DNA from: Oceanicella sp. SM1341
Lineage (GTDB): Bacteria > Pseudomonadota > Alphaproteobacteria > Rhodobacterales > Rhodobacteraceae
Direction: 5' to 3'
Assembly (NCBI RefSeq): GCF_003448965.1
Contig: NZ_QRGC01000004.1
Span: forward strand, 1-64,000
DNA: 64,000 nt
Shown: positions 1 through 10,176 of the stretch, one piece after another
Layout of the letters: every line of letters begins with the position of its first letter
How positions within the stretch are numbered: the first letter of the stretch is position 1
The notes under the pieces: model-generated
Told to the model about the DNA's origin: nothing
The model's input: only the letters and a program-made list of their open reading frames with translations
Databases searched by the model: none
Made by a program: the position numbers and the translations under genes

Positions 1-2
1 AT

Positions 3-1568
3 GCCGCCGCCCGGGCCGCGCAGGCCCGCCGCGCGCGCGAGGCCGCCGAGCAGCTCGGCGCGCAGCTCACCCGCGCCGAAGCCCAGCAGCGCAGGCGCGA
101 CGATGCAAACGCCCGGCTGAAGGCCTCCGCCACCACCCCGGCCTGGCTGGAGAAGGTGACCGCCGCCGAGGCCCGCCTCGGCCAGGCGCAGGCCGCCCTG
201 CGCGCCGGCGCCGCCACCGCGCGCATCACGTATGACGGCCCCGCGCGGGCGCTGCTCGACGGCGCAGAGCTGCCCGGCGACACGGAGACGCCGCTTGGCG
301 AAACGGCGGTCTTCACGCTGCCCGGCATCGGCCGGCTCACCCTGCGCTCGGGCGAGGGCAGCGATGCCGGCGCCCTCGCGCGCGCGGCGGAGGCCGCCGC
401 GGCCGAGCTCGCCACCCTGCTGCGCGCGGGCGGGGTCGGCAGCCTCGCCGAGGCCCGCACCGCAGCGCAGGCCCATGCCGAGGATCGCAGCGCCGCCGAG
501 CTCGCCGGGGAGATGCTCAAGGCCCTCGCCCCCGAGGGCCTTGACCACCTGCGCGCCATGAAGGCCGAAGCCGAGGCGCAGGCAGGCACCGCCGATACCA
601 CCGAGCACCCGCCGCTCACCGAGCTCGAAGCCGCCCTCGAAGCCGCAACCGCTGCCGAGGACAGCGCCCGAGCCGCGCTCGACGCCGCGATGGCCGATCT
701 CTCCCGTGCCCGCGAGGCTGCCGCCGCCGAGGGCAGCGCGCGTGACGCAGCCGCGCGCGAGACCGGGCGCGCAGCCGCGGCCGCCGGCCCCGAGGAGGGG
801 CAGGAGGATCGCCGCACCGCTGCCGCCCGCGCGCTCGCCCTCGCCGAGGAGGCAGAGGCCGCCGCGCGCGAGCAGCTCGACACCCTGCGCCGCGACGCCC
901 CCGACCTCGACACCCTGCGCGCCGACCTCACCCGCGCCCGGCAGGCGATCGACGGCGTGGCCGCACAGCGTGGCCGCCTGCGCGACACGCTGCTGCGCGC
1001 CACCGGCCACATCCGCGCGCTGGCCGATGGCGCCATCGAGGAGCGGCGCGACGAGCTCGCCGGCCGGCTCGACGCGGCACAGGCCCGCGCCGCCCGGCTG
1101 GAGGCGGAGGTGCGCGCCCTGCAGCGCCTGCGCACCGCGCTGGAGAGCACCCGCTCGGCCGCGCGCGACGCCTATTTCGGCCCGGTGCGCGACGAGCTGA
1201 AGCCGCTCCTGAACATCCTGCACGCGGAGGCGGAGCTGAGCTTCGACAGCGACAGCATGCTGCCCGCCGCCCTCACCCGCGGCGCGGCGGAGGAGGCCTT
1301 CGACACGCTCTCCGGCGGCACGCAGGAGCAGATCGCCATCCTCACCCGCCTCGCCTTCGCCCGGCTGTTCGCGCGGCAGGGGCGGGAGCTGCCGATCATC
1401 CTCGACGACGCGCTGGTCTATTCCGACGACAGCCGCATCGTGAAGATGTTCACCGCCCTCACCCGCGTCGCCTTCGACCAGCAGATCCTGGTGTTCTCCT
1501 GCCGCCAGCTCGCCTTCCAGGACCTCGGCGGCGCCCGCCCGCTCATCGAGGTGGCCGAGACGGCCTGA
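3..1568 (+). CDS. SMC/YhaN-like coiled-coil ATPase, C-terminal part (5' end outside window)
   Basis: The reading frame is open from the first bases of the window, so only the C-terminal ~521 residues are visible. Most of it is Ala/Glu/Arg-rich heptad-like sequence, consistent with a long coiled coil. Near the end comes an ABC-type signature (LSGGTQEQIAILTRLAFARLF region) followed by a Walker B stretch (LPIILDDALVYSDDSRI). This order, signature then ILDDAL, is typical of the YhaN/SMC-like AAA family linked to DNA repair or nucleoprotein handling. The Walker A motif should lie upstream, outside the window. An exonuclease partner (YhaO/SbcD-like) often sits next to such genes and would be looked for upstream. 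Family assignment is good; the biological role is inferred. Confidence 0.8.
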   Translation, partial: AAARAAQARRAREAAEQLGAQLTRAEAQQRRRDDANARLKASATTPAWLEKVTAAEARLGQAQAALRAGAATARITYDGPARALLDGAELPGDTETPLGETAVFTLPGIGRLTLRSGEGSDAGALARAAEAAAAELATLLRAGGVGSLAEARTAAQAHAEDRSAAELAGEMLKALAPEGLDHLRAMKAEAEAQAGTADTTEHPPLTELEAALEAATAAEDSARAALDAAMADLSRAREAAAAEGSARDAAARETGRAAAAAGPEEGQEDRRTAAARALALAEEAEAAAREQLDTLRRDAPDLDTLRADLTRARQAIDGVAAQRGRLRDTLLRATGHIRALADGAIEERRDELAGRLDAAQARAARLEAEVRALQRLRTALESTRSAARDAYFGPVRDELKPLLNILHAEAELSFDSDSMLPAALTRGAAEEAFDTLSGGTQEQIAILTRLAFARLFARQGRELPIILDDALVYSDDSRIVKMFTALTRVAFDQQILVFSCRQLAFQDLGGARPLIEVAETA

Positions 1569-1580
1569 GGGCGCCGCCCC

Positions 1581-2174
1581 TCAGCGCGCGGCCAGAAACC
1601 CCTCGGCCATCATCCGGAAGGCGGCCTGGGCGCGGGGCAGGACCTCCGCCGGGTCGGGGCTTTCGGCCACCCAGAGCGCCGCGTTCAGCGCCGCGCCGTT
1701 GAGCAGGCGGGAGGCCGCCTCGATGTCCACGGGCCGCAGCGTGCCCTCGGCGAGAAGCTGGCTCACCGCCTCGCGCGTGGCCTCGAGGCAGCGGTTCTGG
1801 CTCGGCCATTGCGTGGGGTCACCGAGAAAGGCCGGCCCGTCGAGCAGCACGATGCGCCGCACCTCCGCGTCGAGCGCCATCCCGATATAGGCGCTGCCCT
1901 CGGCCAGCAGCCCCTCCCAGAGCGTGGGCGCCTTGCCGCCGAGCGCCCGGGCGCGGGCGGCCATGTCCTCGTCGATCTGGTCGACCACGGCGGCGAGCAG
2001 CCCGCGCTTGTCACCGAAATTATGGTAGAGCGCGCCGCGGGTGAGGCCCGCGGCCGCGGTGAGATCATCCATCGAGGTGGCCGAAAACCCGTGTTCGGCA
2101 AAGGCCTTGCGGGCCGAGGCCAAGAGCTTTGCCCGGGTTTCCTCCATCATCGCGGCGCGTGTCCTGGCGGCCAT
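1581..2174 (-). CDS. TetR/AcrR family transcriptional regulator
   Basis: This is a 197-residue regulator. The N-terminal ~60 residues form a TetR helix-turn-helix (ARKAFAEHGFSATSMDDL followed by AGLTRGALYHNFGDK), then a helical ligand-binding domain. The start at 2174 is chosen because AAGGAGG lies just upstream; longer in-frame extensions run through the operator region and the divergent gene. It is divergent from the RidA-family gene at 2361. Three related palindromes between the two genes (2193-2257) are the likely operators, so autorepression plus control of the RidA gene is the simple model. The ligand is unknown. Confidence 0.92.
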   Translation of the reverse strand: MAARTRAAMMEETRAKLLASARKAFAEHGFSATSMDDLTAAAGLTRGALYHNFGDKRGLLAAVVDQIDEDMAARARALGGKAPTLWEGLLAEGSAYIGMALDAEVRRIVLLDGPAFLGDPTQWPSQNRCLEATREAVSQLLAEGTLRPVDIEAASRLLNGAALNAALWVAESPDPAEVLPRAQAAFRMMAEGFLAAR

Positions 2175-2192
2175 CGGAGCCTCCTTTTCCAG

Positions 2193-2257
2193 ATACGTCG
2201 CGTATGCCAGTTGACATACGAGACGTATGTGCACATGTTTTCCATACGCGACGTATG
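2193..2257. promoter_or_regulatory. Three palindromic TetR-type operators between tetR and the RidA gene
   Basis: Three inverted repeats share the half site ATACG/CGTAT with a 3-base centre: ATACG-TCG-CGTAT at 2193-2205, ACATACG-AGA-CGTATGT at 2214-2230, and CATACG-CGA-CGTATG at 2243-2257. Their centres are 23 and 28 bp apart. A perfect TTGACA at 2211-2216 overlaps the middle site, so a repressor bound there would block a rightward promoter. The perfect arms are seen directly; assignment to the adjacent TetR protein is inferred from position. Confidence 0.82.
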
Positions 2258-2360
2258 TCAGTGCGGCGCGTCGGTCAAGACCGGGGGCAGGGCCCGCCGC
2301 CCGCGTCTTGTCCGCTTCCCCCCACGAGGCCGGCCCTGCCGGCGAGAAAGGACCCGACCC

Positions 2361-2756
2361 ATGGCACAGAGCCAGACCGTATTTCCCGCCAACCGCAACG
2401 CGCTCTACGAGAAGCACCGCTATTCCGCCGCCATCCGCTCCGGCGACCTGCTCTTCGTCTCCGGCCAGGTGGGCAGCCGCGAGGACGGCTCGCCCGAGCC
2501 GACCTACGAGGGCCAGGTGAAGCGCGCCTTCGAGAACCTGCGCGCCGTGCTCGCCGCCGCCGGCTGCGGGCTGGAGGATATCGTGGACATCACCAGTTTC
2601 CACACCGACCCGGAAGCCCAGTTCCCCGCCTTCCTCGAGGAGAAGGACCGCGCCTTCCCCGCCGCCCCCTTCCCGAACTGGACCGCGATCGGGGTGACCT
2701 GGCTCGCCGGTTTCGACGTGGAGCTGAAGGTGATCGCCCGCATCCCGCAGGCGTGA
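2361..2756 (+). CDS. RidA/YjgF-family protein lacking the catalytic arginine
   Basis: This 131-residue protein has the usual RidA length and fold signature (SGDLLFVSGQVG near the N-terminus, then VKRAFENLRAVLAAAG and a VELKVIARIP C-terminus). True enamine/imine deaminases carry an arginine in the PxR motif before the last strands. Here that segment reads FPNWTAIGVTWLAG and has no arginine, so it probably belongs to a Rid subgroup without classical RidA activity. The ATG at 2361 follows the purine-rich GCGAGAAAGGA. It is divergent from a TetR gene and is probably its target. Its substrate cannot be told from sequence. Confidence 0.85.
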   Translation: MAQSQTVFPANRNALYEKHRYSAAIRSGDLLFVSGQVGSREDGSPEPTYEGQVKRAFENLRAVLAAAGCGLEDIVDITSFHTDPEAQFPAFLEEKDRAFPAAPFPNWTAIGVTWLAGFDVELKVIARIPQA

Positions 2757-2765
2757 GCGCATGAA

Positions 2766-2797
2766 AAAGGGCTCTCCCCCGGCCGGGGGGAGAGCCC
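2766..2797 (-). terminator. Rho-independent terminator of the peptide-transporter operon
   Basis: A perfect 12-bp stem (GGGCTCTCCCCC at 2769-2780 pairing with 2786-2797) has a 5-base loop. On the minus strand it is followed directly by TTTTT, so it ends the leftward operon whose last gene stops at 2816. It also lies just after the rightward RidA gene (stop 2756) but lacks a T run in that direction. Confidence 0.85.
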
Positions 2798-2815
2798 GTC
2801 GCGAAAGGCCTGCGC

Positions 2816-3952
2816 TCAGTCGAGCGTGGCGAGCAGCCCGGCCATGATGCGGGTGCGCGGCACGATCATGTCGGCCTCGATATGCTCGGTGAGCGTGTGC
2901 AGCCCGTTGCCCCAGACCCCGAGATCGCAGAGCGAGGGGATGCGCAGTGCGCCGGTGAAGTTGGTGTCGGCCCCGCCGCCCTGGCTCGCATGCGGCATGT
3001 CGAGCCCGATCGCGGCCGAGATCGCCTTCGCCTTCTCGTAGAGCGCCATGGTCTCGGGCTGGCCGTCTTCCCAGATCGGCCGGGTGAAGGTGCGCTCCAC
3101 GGTGAAGCTCACCCCGTTGCGCTCCCCCGCGAGGGCCAGCATCTTCTCCACGCCGGCGTCGAGATCACCTTGCGTCTTGGCCATGGAGAGACAATCGGCG
3201 GCGGCGTGGCTCGGCACGCAGTTCACCCATTGCCCGGAGGAGATGTTGTTGCACGAGAAGGTGCAGCTCTCCGAGGTCATCTCCTCGATCTCGATGATGC
3301 GCTTCGCGAGCTCGCGCACCGCCGACACCCCGTCCTTGAGCCGCGCGCCGGCGTGGCTGGGCTTGCCGGTGGCGGTGAGGCGGAAGCGCGCGATGGCATA
3401 GCGCCCGGTGCACACGCCGTTGTCGGGCAGGGAGGGCTCGGGGCAGAGCACGTATTTCGCCCGCTTCGCCTCGGTCTCGATCAGGGTGCGGGTGGAGGGG
3501 GTGCCCACCTCCTCGTCCGGGGTGAAGAGGAAGGTGACGGGGAGCTTCGTCTGCATGCCGGCGGCGAGGATGGCCTTCATCGCCGCAAGGGTGATGAAAT
3601 TGCCGCCCTTCATGTCCTGGATGCCGGGGCCGTAGACGCGGCCGCCTTCGCGGCGGAAGGGGTTCTTCTCCAGCGTGCCGACGGGGTGCACGGTGTCGAA
3701 ATGCCCGGTGATCATGATGCCGGGCTTGCCCATGTCGGGGTGCGGGAAGCGCGCGCGTACCGAGCCGCCGAAGCCCATGGAGCCGGGAATGCGCTCGATG
3801 AAGGCGCCGAGGTTGGCGCAATCCATCGCCACCATGTCCATCATCCGGTCCACGGCCGCCGCGTCCCATGTCGGGCTTTCGCATTCGATCCAGGGGCGCA
3901 TGCCGTCGATGATCTCGTCGGTGTCGAAGGCGAGGTTCTGCCAGGTGCTCAT
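2816..3952 (-). CDS. M20 family metallopeptidase (glutamate carboxypeptidase/ArgE-DapE type)
   Basis: The 378-residue protein has the di-zinc M20 arrangement: H84 and D86 in TGHFDTVHP, bridging D113 in GIQDMKGG, and E147-E148 in TPDEEVG. No signal peptide is seen, so it should act in the cytoplasm, cleaving the amide bond of imported peptides or N-acyl amino acids. Its ATG overlaps the stop of the upstream M20D gene by four bases (ATGA), which indicates translational coupling. It is the last gene of an operon headed by a dipeptide ABC transporter. The exact substrate is unknown; carboxypeptidase G2-like enzymes are the closest recognisable type. Confidence 0.9.
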   Translation of the reverse strand: MSTWQNLAFDTDEIIDGMRPWIECESPTWDAAAVDRMMDMVAMDCANLGAFIERIPGSMGFGGSVRARFPHPDMGKPGIMITGHFDTVHPVGTLEKNPFRREGGRVYGPGIQDMKGGNFITLAAMKAILAAGMQTKLPVTFLFTPDEEVGTPSTRTLIETEAKRAKYVLCPEPSLPDNGVCTGRYAIARFRLTATGKPSHAGARLKDGVSAVRELAKRIIEIEEMTSESCTFSCNNISSGQWVNCVPSHAAADCLSMAKTQGDLDAGVEKMLALAGERNGVSFTVERTFTRPIWEDGQPETMALYEKAKAISAAIGLDMPHASQGGGADTNFTGALRIPSLCDLGVWGNGLHTLTEHIEADMIVPRTRIMAGLLATLD

Positions 3953-5109
3953 GCGGCGGCTCCCCGGGTTTCGGCCAGGCGGGCGAGCAGGCTCGCCCCC
4001 ACGGGCAGGATACCGTCATCGAGCACGAAGCCGGGGTTGTGCAGCGGCACGTCGCCGGCATGGCCCACGGTGCAATAGGCGCCGGGCACCACGCGCAGCA
4101 TGTCGGCGAAATCCTCCGAGCCCATCACCAGCTCTTCCTTGATCGAGACATTCTCGGCCCCCACCAGCGGCGTGGCGGCGGCGGCGAGCTCGTCGGAGAG
4201 GGCGGCATCGTTCATCAGCACGTCGAAGACGTTGCGCAGGTCGAGCGCGATGTCGACACCGTAGGATTTCGCGGCCCCCTCGCAGAGCTCGGTCATCCGC
4301 TCGGAGATGAGATCGCCCACCGCGGTGTCGAAGTAGCGGATGGTGCCGGCGAGCGTCGCGGTGTTGGGGATCACGTTGTAGGCCGAGCCGGAGTGGATCT
4401 GCGTGACCGAGACCACGGCCGGTTTCGTCGGGTCGACGTTGCGCGAGACGATGGACTGGATCTGCCCCACGAGGGCGGAGGCGATCACCACGGGGTCTTT
4501 CGAGGCCTGCGGCATGGCGCCATGCGCGCCGCGCCCGGTGATGGTGATGTCGAAGAAGTTCGAGCCCGCCATCGCCGGCCCCGGCTTCACGCCGATCTTG
4601 TTGGGCGCGTGGTAGGGGGAGTTGTGCAGCCCGTAGATCTCGTCGCAGGGGAACTTGTCGAACAGCCCGTCGGCGAGCATGGCGCGCGCGCCGCCCAGGC
4701 CCTCCTCGGCGGGCTGGAAGATGAACACCACGGTGCCGGCGAAGTCCCTGGTCTCGGCGAGGTATTTCGCGGCGCCCAGCAGCATGGTGGTGTGGCCGTC
4801 ATGGCCGCAGGCATGCATCACGCCGGGGGTTTTCGAGGCATAGGCGAGGTTGGTCTCCTCGTGGATCGGCAGGGCGTCCATGTCGGCGCGCAGGCCGATG
4901 GTGCGGCCCGGCTTCGTGCCCTTGAGCACGCCCACGACCCCGGTCTTGCCGAGGCCGGTGGTCACCTCGATGCCCCAGGATTTCAGCTTCTCGGCCACGA
5001 TGCCGGAGGTGCGCACCTCCTCGAAGCCGAGCTCGGGGTGCTCGTGCAGGTCGCGGCGGATGGCGGTGAGTTCGTCGGCATATCCGGCGATACGGTCAAT
5101 GACCGGCAT
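3949..5109 (-). CDS. M20D amidohydrolase (hippurate hydrolase/IAA-amino-acid hydrolase type)
   Basis: This 386-residue enzyme shows M20D signatures: RADMDALPI, then MHACGHDGHT with metal ligands C101 and H103, and FQPAEEGLGG with E135-E136. The family removes N-acyl groups from amino acids in the cytoplasm. The start at 5109 has AAGGAGA just upstream and overlaps the end of the M81 gene by 14 bases; a longer in-frame version would run deep into that gene. It overlaps the next M20 gene by ATGA. The operon suggests it hydrolyses a compound brought in by the adjacent Dpp-type transporter. Confidence 0.92.
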   Translation of the reverse strand: MPVIDRIAGYADELTAIRRDLHEHPELGFEEVRTSGIVAEKLKSWGIEVTTGLGKTGVVGVLKGTKPGRTIGLRADMDALPIHEETNLAYASKTPGVMHACGHDGHTTMLLGAAKYLAETRDFAGTVVFIFQPAEEGLGGARAMLADGLFDKFPCDEIYGLHNSPYHAPNKIGVKPGPAMAGSNFFDITITGRGAHGAMPQASKDPVVIASALVGQIQSIVSRNVDPTKPAVVSVTQIHSGSAYNVIPNTATLAGTIRYFDTAVGDLISERMTELCEGAAKSYGVDIALDLRNVFDVLMNDAALSDELAAAATPLVGAENVSIKEELVMGSEDFADMLRVVPGAYCTVGHAGDVPLHNPGFVLDDGILPVGASLLARLAETRGAAA

Positions 5110-6640
5110 TGCTTGTCTCCTTCGGGGAGGTCTGTTCTGCAGGTTGGAACACGGGCCCGTGCGGGCGCATGCGCAGCCCCGGGCGCAGGCGCGTCCAGGG
5201 CAGCAGTGCGGGGTCGACGGCCATCGGCCCCGGCGCCGCACACACGAGGATCTCCTCGGCGATGGGCGCGAAATCGGCGCGGAAATGCACCGAGGATTTC
5301 ACCACGAGGAGCGGCTCCTCCTCCGGGATGATGCCCAGCGTGCGGAACATCTCCCGGTCGGCCATCTGCGCCTTGGCGGAGGTGAGCGCGATGCGCACAT
5401 CCCCGATGCGCAGGCAGGCGGAAGGGCCCATGTTCATCATCCGGCCGAGGTAGTAGGGCCCCTTGGCGAGGAACGCGCCATCGGTGAGCGCCTCCACCAC
5501 GAACTCGGCCTCCAGCGGCGCATCGCCCGGGATGGCGGATTTCGCCCCGAGCGACAGGCGCACCGTGGCGCCCAGCCCGGCGGCATGGGCGGCGCGGGCG
5601 CTCTCGGGGTCGTAGAGATTGCCGATCGCCGCCCGGCCGCCCTCGGCGATGAGGGCGCGCAGCATGCCGGTGGTGTCGCTGTCGGCCCCCGCGCCGGGGT
5701 TGTCCTGCGTGTCCGACAGGATCACCGGGCGGGAGGCGCCGGCGGCGAGGCGGCGGGCCTCGGCGATGCCCTCCTCGGGCGTGTAGACCCGGCCGGCGAA
5801 GGCGGCCTCGGCGGCCTCCACCGCCTTCATCATCTCGCGCGCCGCGGTGTCGGCGCCCGCACCATAGGCGAGCACGGTCATGCCGCAGCCGGGGAAATCG
5901 GCGGCGGGGAAGCCCATGTTGAAGCTCATGGTGAGCTGGTCGCGCGCCAGCTCCTCCATCTTCGCGTAGAGGCCCTTCGCCGGCTCCATGTCAGTGCACT
6001 GCCAGGCGATGGCGGTGAGGAAGGGCGCCTCGAGAAACGCCTTGCCGGGACGCGAGCCGGTGCCGATCATCGTGGCGAGCGCCGCCGCGCCGCGCCGGCC
6101 GGTCTCGGCCATGTCGACATGCGGGTAGGTGCGGTAGCTCTCCAGCACGTCCGCGGTCTCCACCATCAGGGGTGTCACGTTGGCGTGCAGGTCGAGCGCC
6201 ACCACCACCGGCATGTCCGGGCCGACGATCTCGCGCAGGCGGCGCAGCAGCTCGCCCTCGCCGTCGTCGAGATGCTCGGTCACCATCGCGCCGTGCAGGT
6301 CGAGGAAGATGCCGTCGAGCGGCAGGGCGGCCTCGATCAGCTCCAGCATCCGGGCGGAGATGCGCTCGAAGGCGTCTTCCGTCACGTGGGCGGAGGGGGA
6401 AGTGGCGCACCACAGGGTGGGGATCATGTCCCAGCCCCGGGCCTCGCCGGCCTCGATGGCGCCGGCGATGGCGGCATTCATGCCGCGCGCCCGGCCGAGG
6501 ATCGCCTCGCCCTCCACCATGCGGCCGGAGCCGCCGCCGGAGGCGAAGTCCTCGTAGGTGGCCTTGGAGGGGCCGAAGGTGTTGGTCTCGTGGAGAAAGC
6601 CGCCGACGGCGATGCGCGGGGCGGTGGATGGGGCAGGCAT
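5096..6640 (-). CDS. M81 family metallopeptidase (MlrC/microcystinase C-like)
   Basis: The 514-residue protein matches the M81/MlrC family. It opens with GGFLHETNTF (H17, E18), has FLDLHGAMVTE, ALDLHANVT and SYRTYPHVDMAETG in the N-terminal metal domain, and SDTQDNPGAGADSDTT in the middle. MlrC completes degradation of linear microcystin products, but most homologues sit beside peptide ABC transporters and their substrates are unknown. It lies 11 bases after the double ATPase gene and overlaps the M20D gene by 14 bases, so it is part of one peptide/amide scavenging operon. Confidence 0.88.
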   Translation of the reverse strand: MPAPSTAPRIAVGGFLHETNTFGPSKATYEDFASGGGSGRMVEGEAILGRARGMNAAIAGAIEAGEARGWDMIPTLWCATSPSAHVTEDAFERISARMLELIEAALPLDGIFLDLHGAMVTEHLDDGEGELLRRLREIVGPDMPVVVALDLHANVTPLMVETADVLESYRTYPHVDMAETGRRGAAALATMIGTGSRPGKAFLEAPFLTAIAWQCTDMEPAKGLYAKMEELARDQLTMSFNMGFPAADFPGCGMTVLAYGAGADTAAREMMKAVEAAEAAFAGRVYTPEEGIAEARRLAAGASRPVILSDTQDNPGAGADSDTTGMLRALIAEGGRAAIGNLYDPESARAAHAAGLGATVRLSLGAKSAIPGDAPLEAEFVVEALTDGAFLAKGPYYLGRMMNMGPSACLRIGDVRIALTSAKAQMADREMFRTLGIIPEEEPLLVVKSSVHFRADFAPIAEEILVCAAPGPMAVDPALLPWTRLRPGLRMRPHGPVFQPAEQTSPKETSNAGH

Positions 6641-6651
6641 GCAGCTCTCCT

Positions 6652-8280
<1,629 letters not shown>

Positions 8281-8283
8281 GGC

Positions 8284-9159
8284 TCAGTCCTTCCTCTTGC
8301 CCATGCGGGGGTCGAGCACGTCACGCGCCGCGTCGCCCAGCAGGTTGATCGACAGGATGCACAGCGACAGCGCCAGCCCCGGCCACAGGATGAGCGAGGG
8401 CTTGAGCTGGAAGTAGATCCGCGCCTCGGCCATGATGTTGCCCCAGGTCGGGGTTTCGGTGGAGACACCGGCGCCGAGGAAGCTCAGGATCGCCTCGGTG
8501 AGGATGGCGGAGGCACACACGTAGGTGGCCTGCACGGTGAGCGGCGCGAAGGTGTTGGGCATCAGGTGGCGCCAGAGGATGCGCGGCATCGAGGTGCCGA
8601 GCGAGAGCGCCGCCTCCACGTAGGGTTCCTCGCGCGCCGAGAGCACGATGGAGCGCACCAGCCGCACCACGCGGGGGATCTCGGGGATGGTGATCGCGGC
8701 CATCACGGTCCAGATGCTCGCGCCGAAGAGCGAGACGATGGCGATGGCGAGCAGCACCGAGGGCATGGCCATCAGCCCGTCCATGATGCGCATCACGATG
8801 GCATCCGCCACCCGGAAGAAGCCGGAGACGAGGCCGATGGCGAGCCCCAGCACCACGGCGAGCACCGTGACACCGAGCCCGATGATCAGCGAGATGCGCG
8901 CGCCGTAGATCACCCGCGAGAGCAGGTCGCGGCCGTAGGCGTCGGTGCCGAGCGGGAAATCGGCCGAGGGCGGCTTGAGGCGCAGCACCGGGTTCTGGGC
9001 GATGGGGTCATGCGGGGTGATCTGGGGTGCGAAGATCGCGGCGAGCACGATCAGCAGCAGCACCACCGCGGCGATGATCGGCGCGAGCCCGAAGCCCGCC
9101 CCGGCGAGTTTGCCGGTGGGCAGGCGCAGGCCCGCGCGAATGGGCGTGGTGTCGGCCAT
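8284..9159 (-). CDS. dppC: Dipeptide ABC transporter permease, DppC type
   Basis: The 291-residue membrane protein begins with a cytoplasmic stretch and a first membrane helix (IIAAVVLLLIVLAAIFAP), followed by the PLGTDAYGRDLLSRVIYG motif characteristic of DppC/OppC permeases. The EAA loop region (EAALSLGTSMPRILWRHLMP) contacts the ATPase. ATG at 9159 overlaps the stop of dppB by one base (TGATG). It forms the channel together with DppB. Confidence 0.93.
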   Translation of the reverse strand: MADTTPIRAGLRLPTGKLAGAGFGLAPIIAAVVLLLIVLAAIFAPQITPHDPIAQNPVLRLKPPSADFPLGTDAYGRDLLSRVIYGARISLIIGLGVTVLAVVLGLAIGLVSGFFRVADAIVMRIMDGLMAMPSVLLAIAIVSLFGASIWTVMAAITIPEIPRVVRLVRSIVLSAREEPYVEAALSLGTSMPRILWRHLMPNTFAPLTVQATYVCASAILTEAILSFLGAGVSTETPTWGNIMAEARIYFQLKPSLILWPGLALSLCILSINLLGDAARDVLDPRMGKRKD

Positions 9160-10100
9160 CAGTAGCGGATCCTCGGGTCGAGCAGGGTGTAGGACAGGTC
9201 GATCAGCAGGTTCACCGCGACATAGATGCCCGAGGTGAGCAGGATCAGCGCCTGGATCACCGGGTAGTCGCGCGCGAAGATGCTGTCGACGGTGAGCCGG
9301 CCGAGGCCGGGGATGTTGAACACGCTCTCGGTCACCACCACGCCGGAGATGAGCAGCGCGAAGCCGGTGCCGATCACGGTCATCACCGGCACGGCGGCGT
9401 TGCGCAGCGCGTGGCGGAACAGCACCCGGCGCTCGGCGAGGCCCTTGGCGCGGGCGGTGCGCACGTAATCCTCGTTGAGCACGTCGAGCAGGCTCGCGCG
9501 GGTCATGCGGGCGATGAGGGCGATGTAGATCGAGGCGAGGGTGAGTGCCGGCAGCACGGCGCGGATGGCGAAGCCGCCGAAATCGCCGCTCGGGGCCTTG
9601 TAGCCCTGCACCGGCACCCAGCGCAGGTCGATGGCGAAGAGCTTGATGAGCAGGTAGCCGATCACGAAGACCGGGATGGAGAAGCCCAGCACCGAGAAGG
9701 TCATCACGATGTGGTCCACCCAGGTGCGGTGGCGCCAGGCGGCGAGCACGCCCATCGGCACGGCGATGATCACCGAGAGGGTGATGGTGATGAGCGCGAT
9801 CCAGATGGTGGGCCACATGCGGTCCTCCACCAGCTCGATCACCGGCTTGTTGGAGATCAGCGAGGTGCCGAAATCGCCCTGCAGGATGCGGCCCATCCAG
9901 CTCAGGAACTGCACGTGCAGCGGGTCGTTGAGGCCGAGCGTGTCGCGGATGCGCTCGAGCTGGGCCGGGGTGGCCATGTCGCCGGCGATGATCGCGGCGG
10001 GGTCACCGGGCGTGAGCCGCAGCAGCAGGAAGACGAATACCGCCACGACGAGCATCACGGGGATGGCAGCCAGGACGCGGCGGACGAAATAGACGGGCAT
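9159..10100 (-). CDS. dppB: Dipeptide ABC transporter permease, DppB type
   Basis: The 313-residue permease starts MPVYFVRRVL with a long first membrane helix, then RLTPGDPAAIIAGDMAT and a DFGTSLISNKPV loop, all typical of DppB/OppB. The binding-protein-dependent permease domain follows, with an EAA-like loop (RTARAKGLAERRVLFRHALRN). The start at 10100 is preferred over an in-frame upstream ATG because the extension would run through the spacer to dppA, which holds a GC hairpin. Confidence 0.93.
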   Translation of the reverse strand: MPVYFVRRVLAAIPVMLVVAVFVFLLLRLTPGDPAAIIAGDMATPAQLERIRDTLGLNDPLHVQFLSWMGRILQGDFGTSLISNKPVIELVEDRMWPTIWIALITITLSVIIAVPMGVLAAWRHRTWVDHIVMTFSVLGFSIPVFVIGYLLIKLFAIDLRWVPVQGYKAPSGDFGGFAIRAVLPALTLASIYIALIARMTRASLLDVLNEDYVRTARAKGLAERRVLFRHALRNAAVPVMTVIGTGFALLISGVVVTESVFNIPGLGRLTVDSIFARDYPVIQALILLTSGIYVAVNLLIDLSYTLLDPRIRY

Positions 10101-10124
10101 GGCTTTCCCCTCCGTCGGAAGTGG

Positions 10125-10152
10125 CCCCGGGCGGGGCATGGCCGGCCCGGGG
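10125..10152 (-). other. Intercistronic hairpin between dppA and dppB
   Basis: CCCCGGGC (10125-10132) pairs with GCCCGGGG (10145-10152) around a 12-base loop in the 76-base spacer after the binding-protein gene. There is no T run. Such hairpins between the binding-protein gene and the permease genes commonly protect the upstream mRNA or damp downstream expression. Similar structures occur in the other two ABC operons of this window. Confidence 0.55.
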
Positions 10153-10176
10153 GAAATCAGCAGGGAAGGGCGCGGC

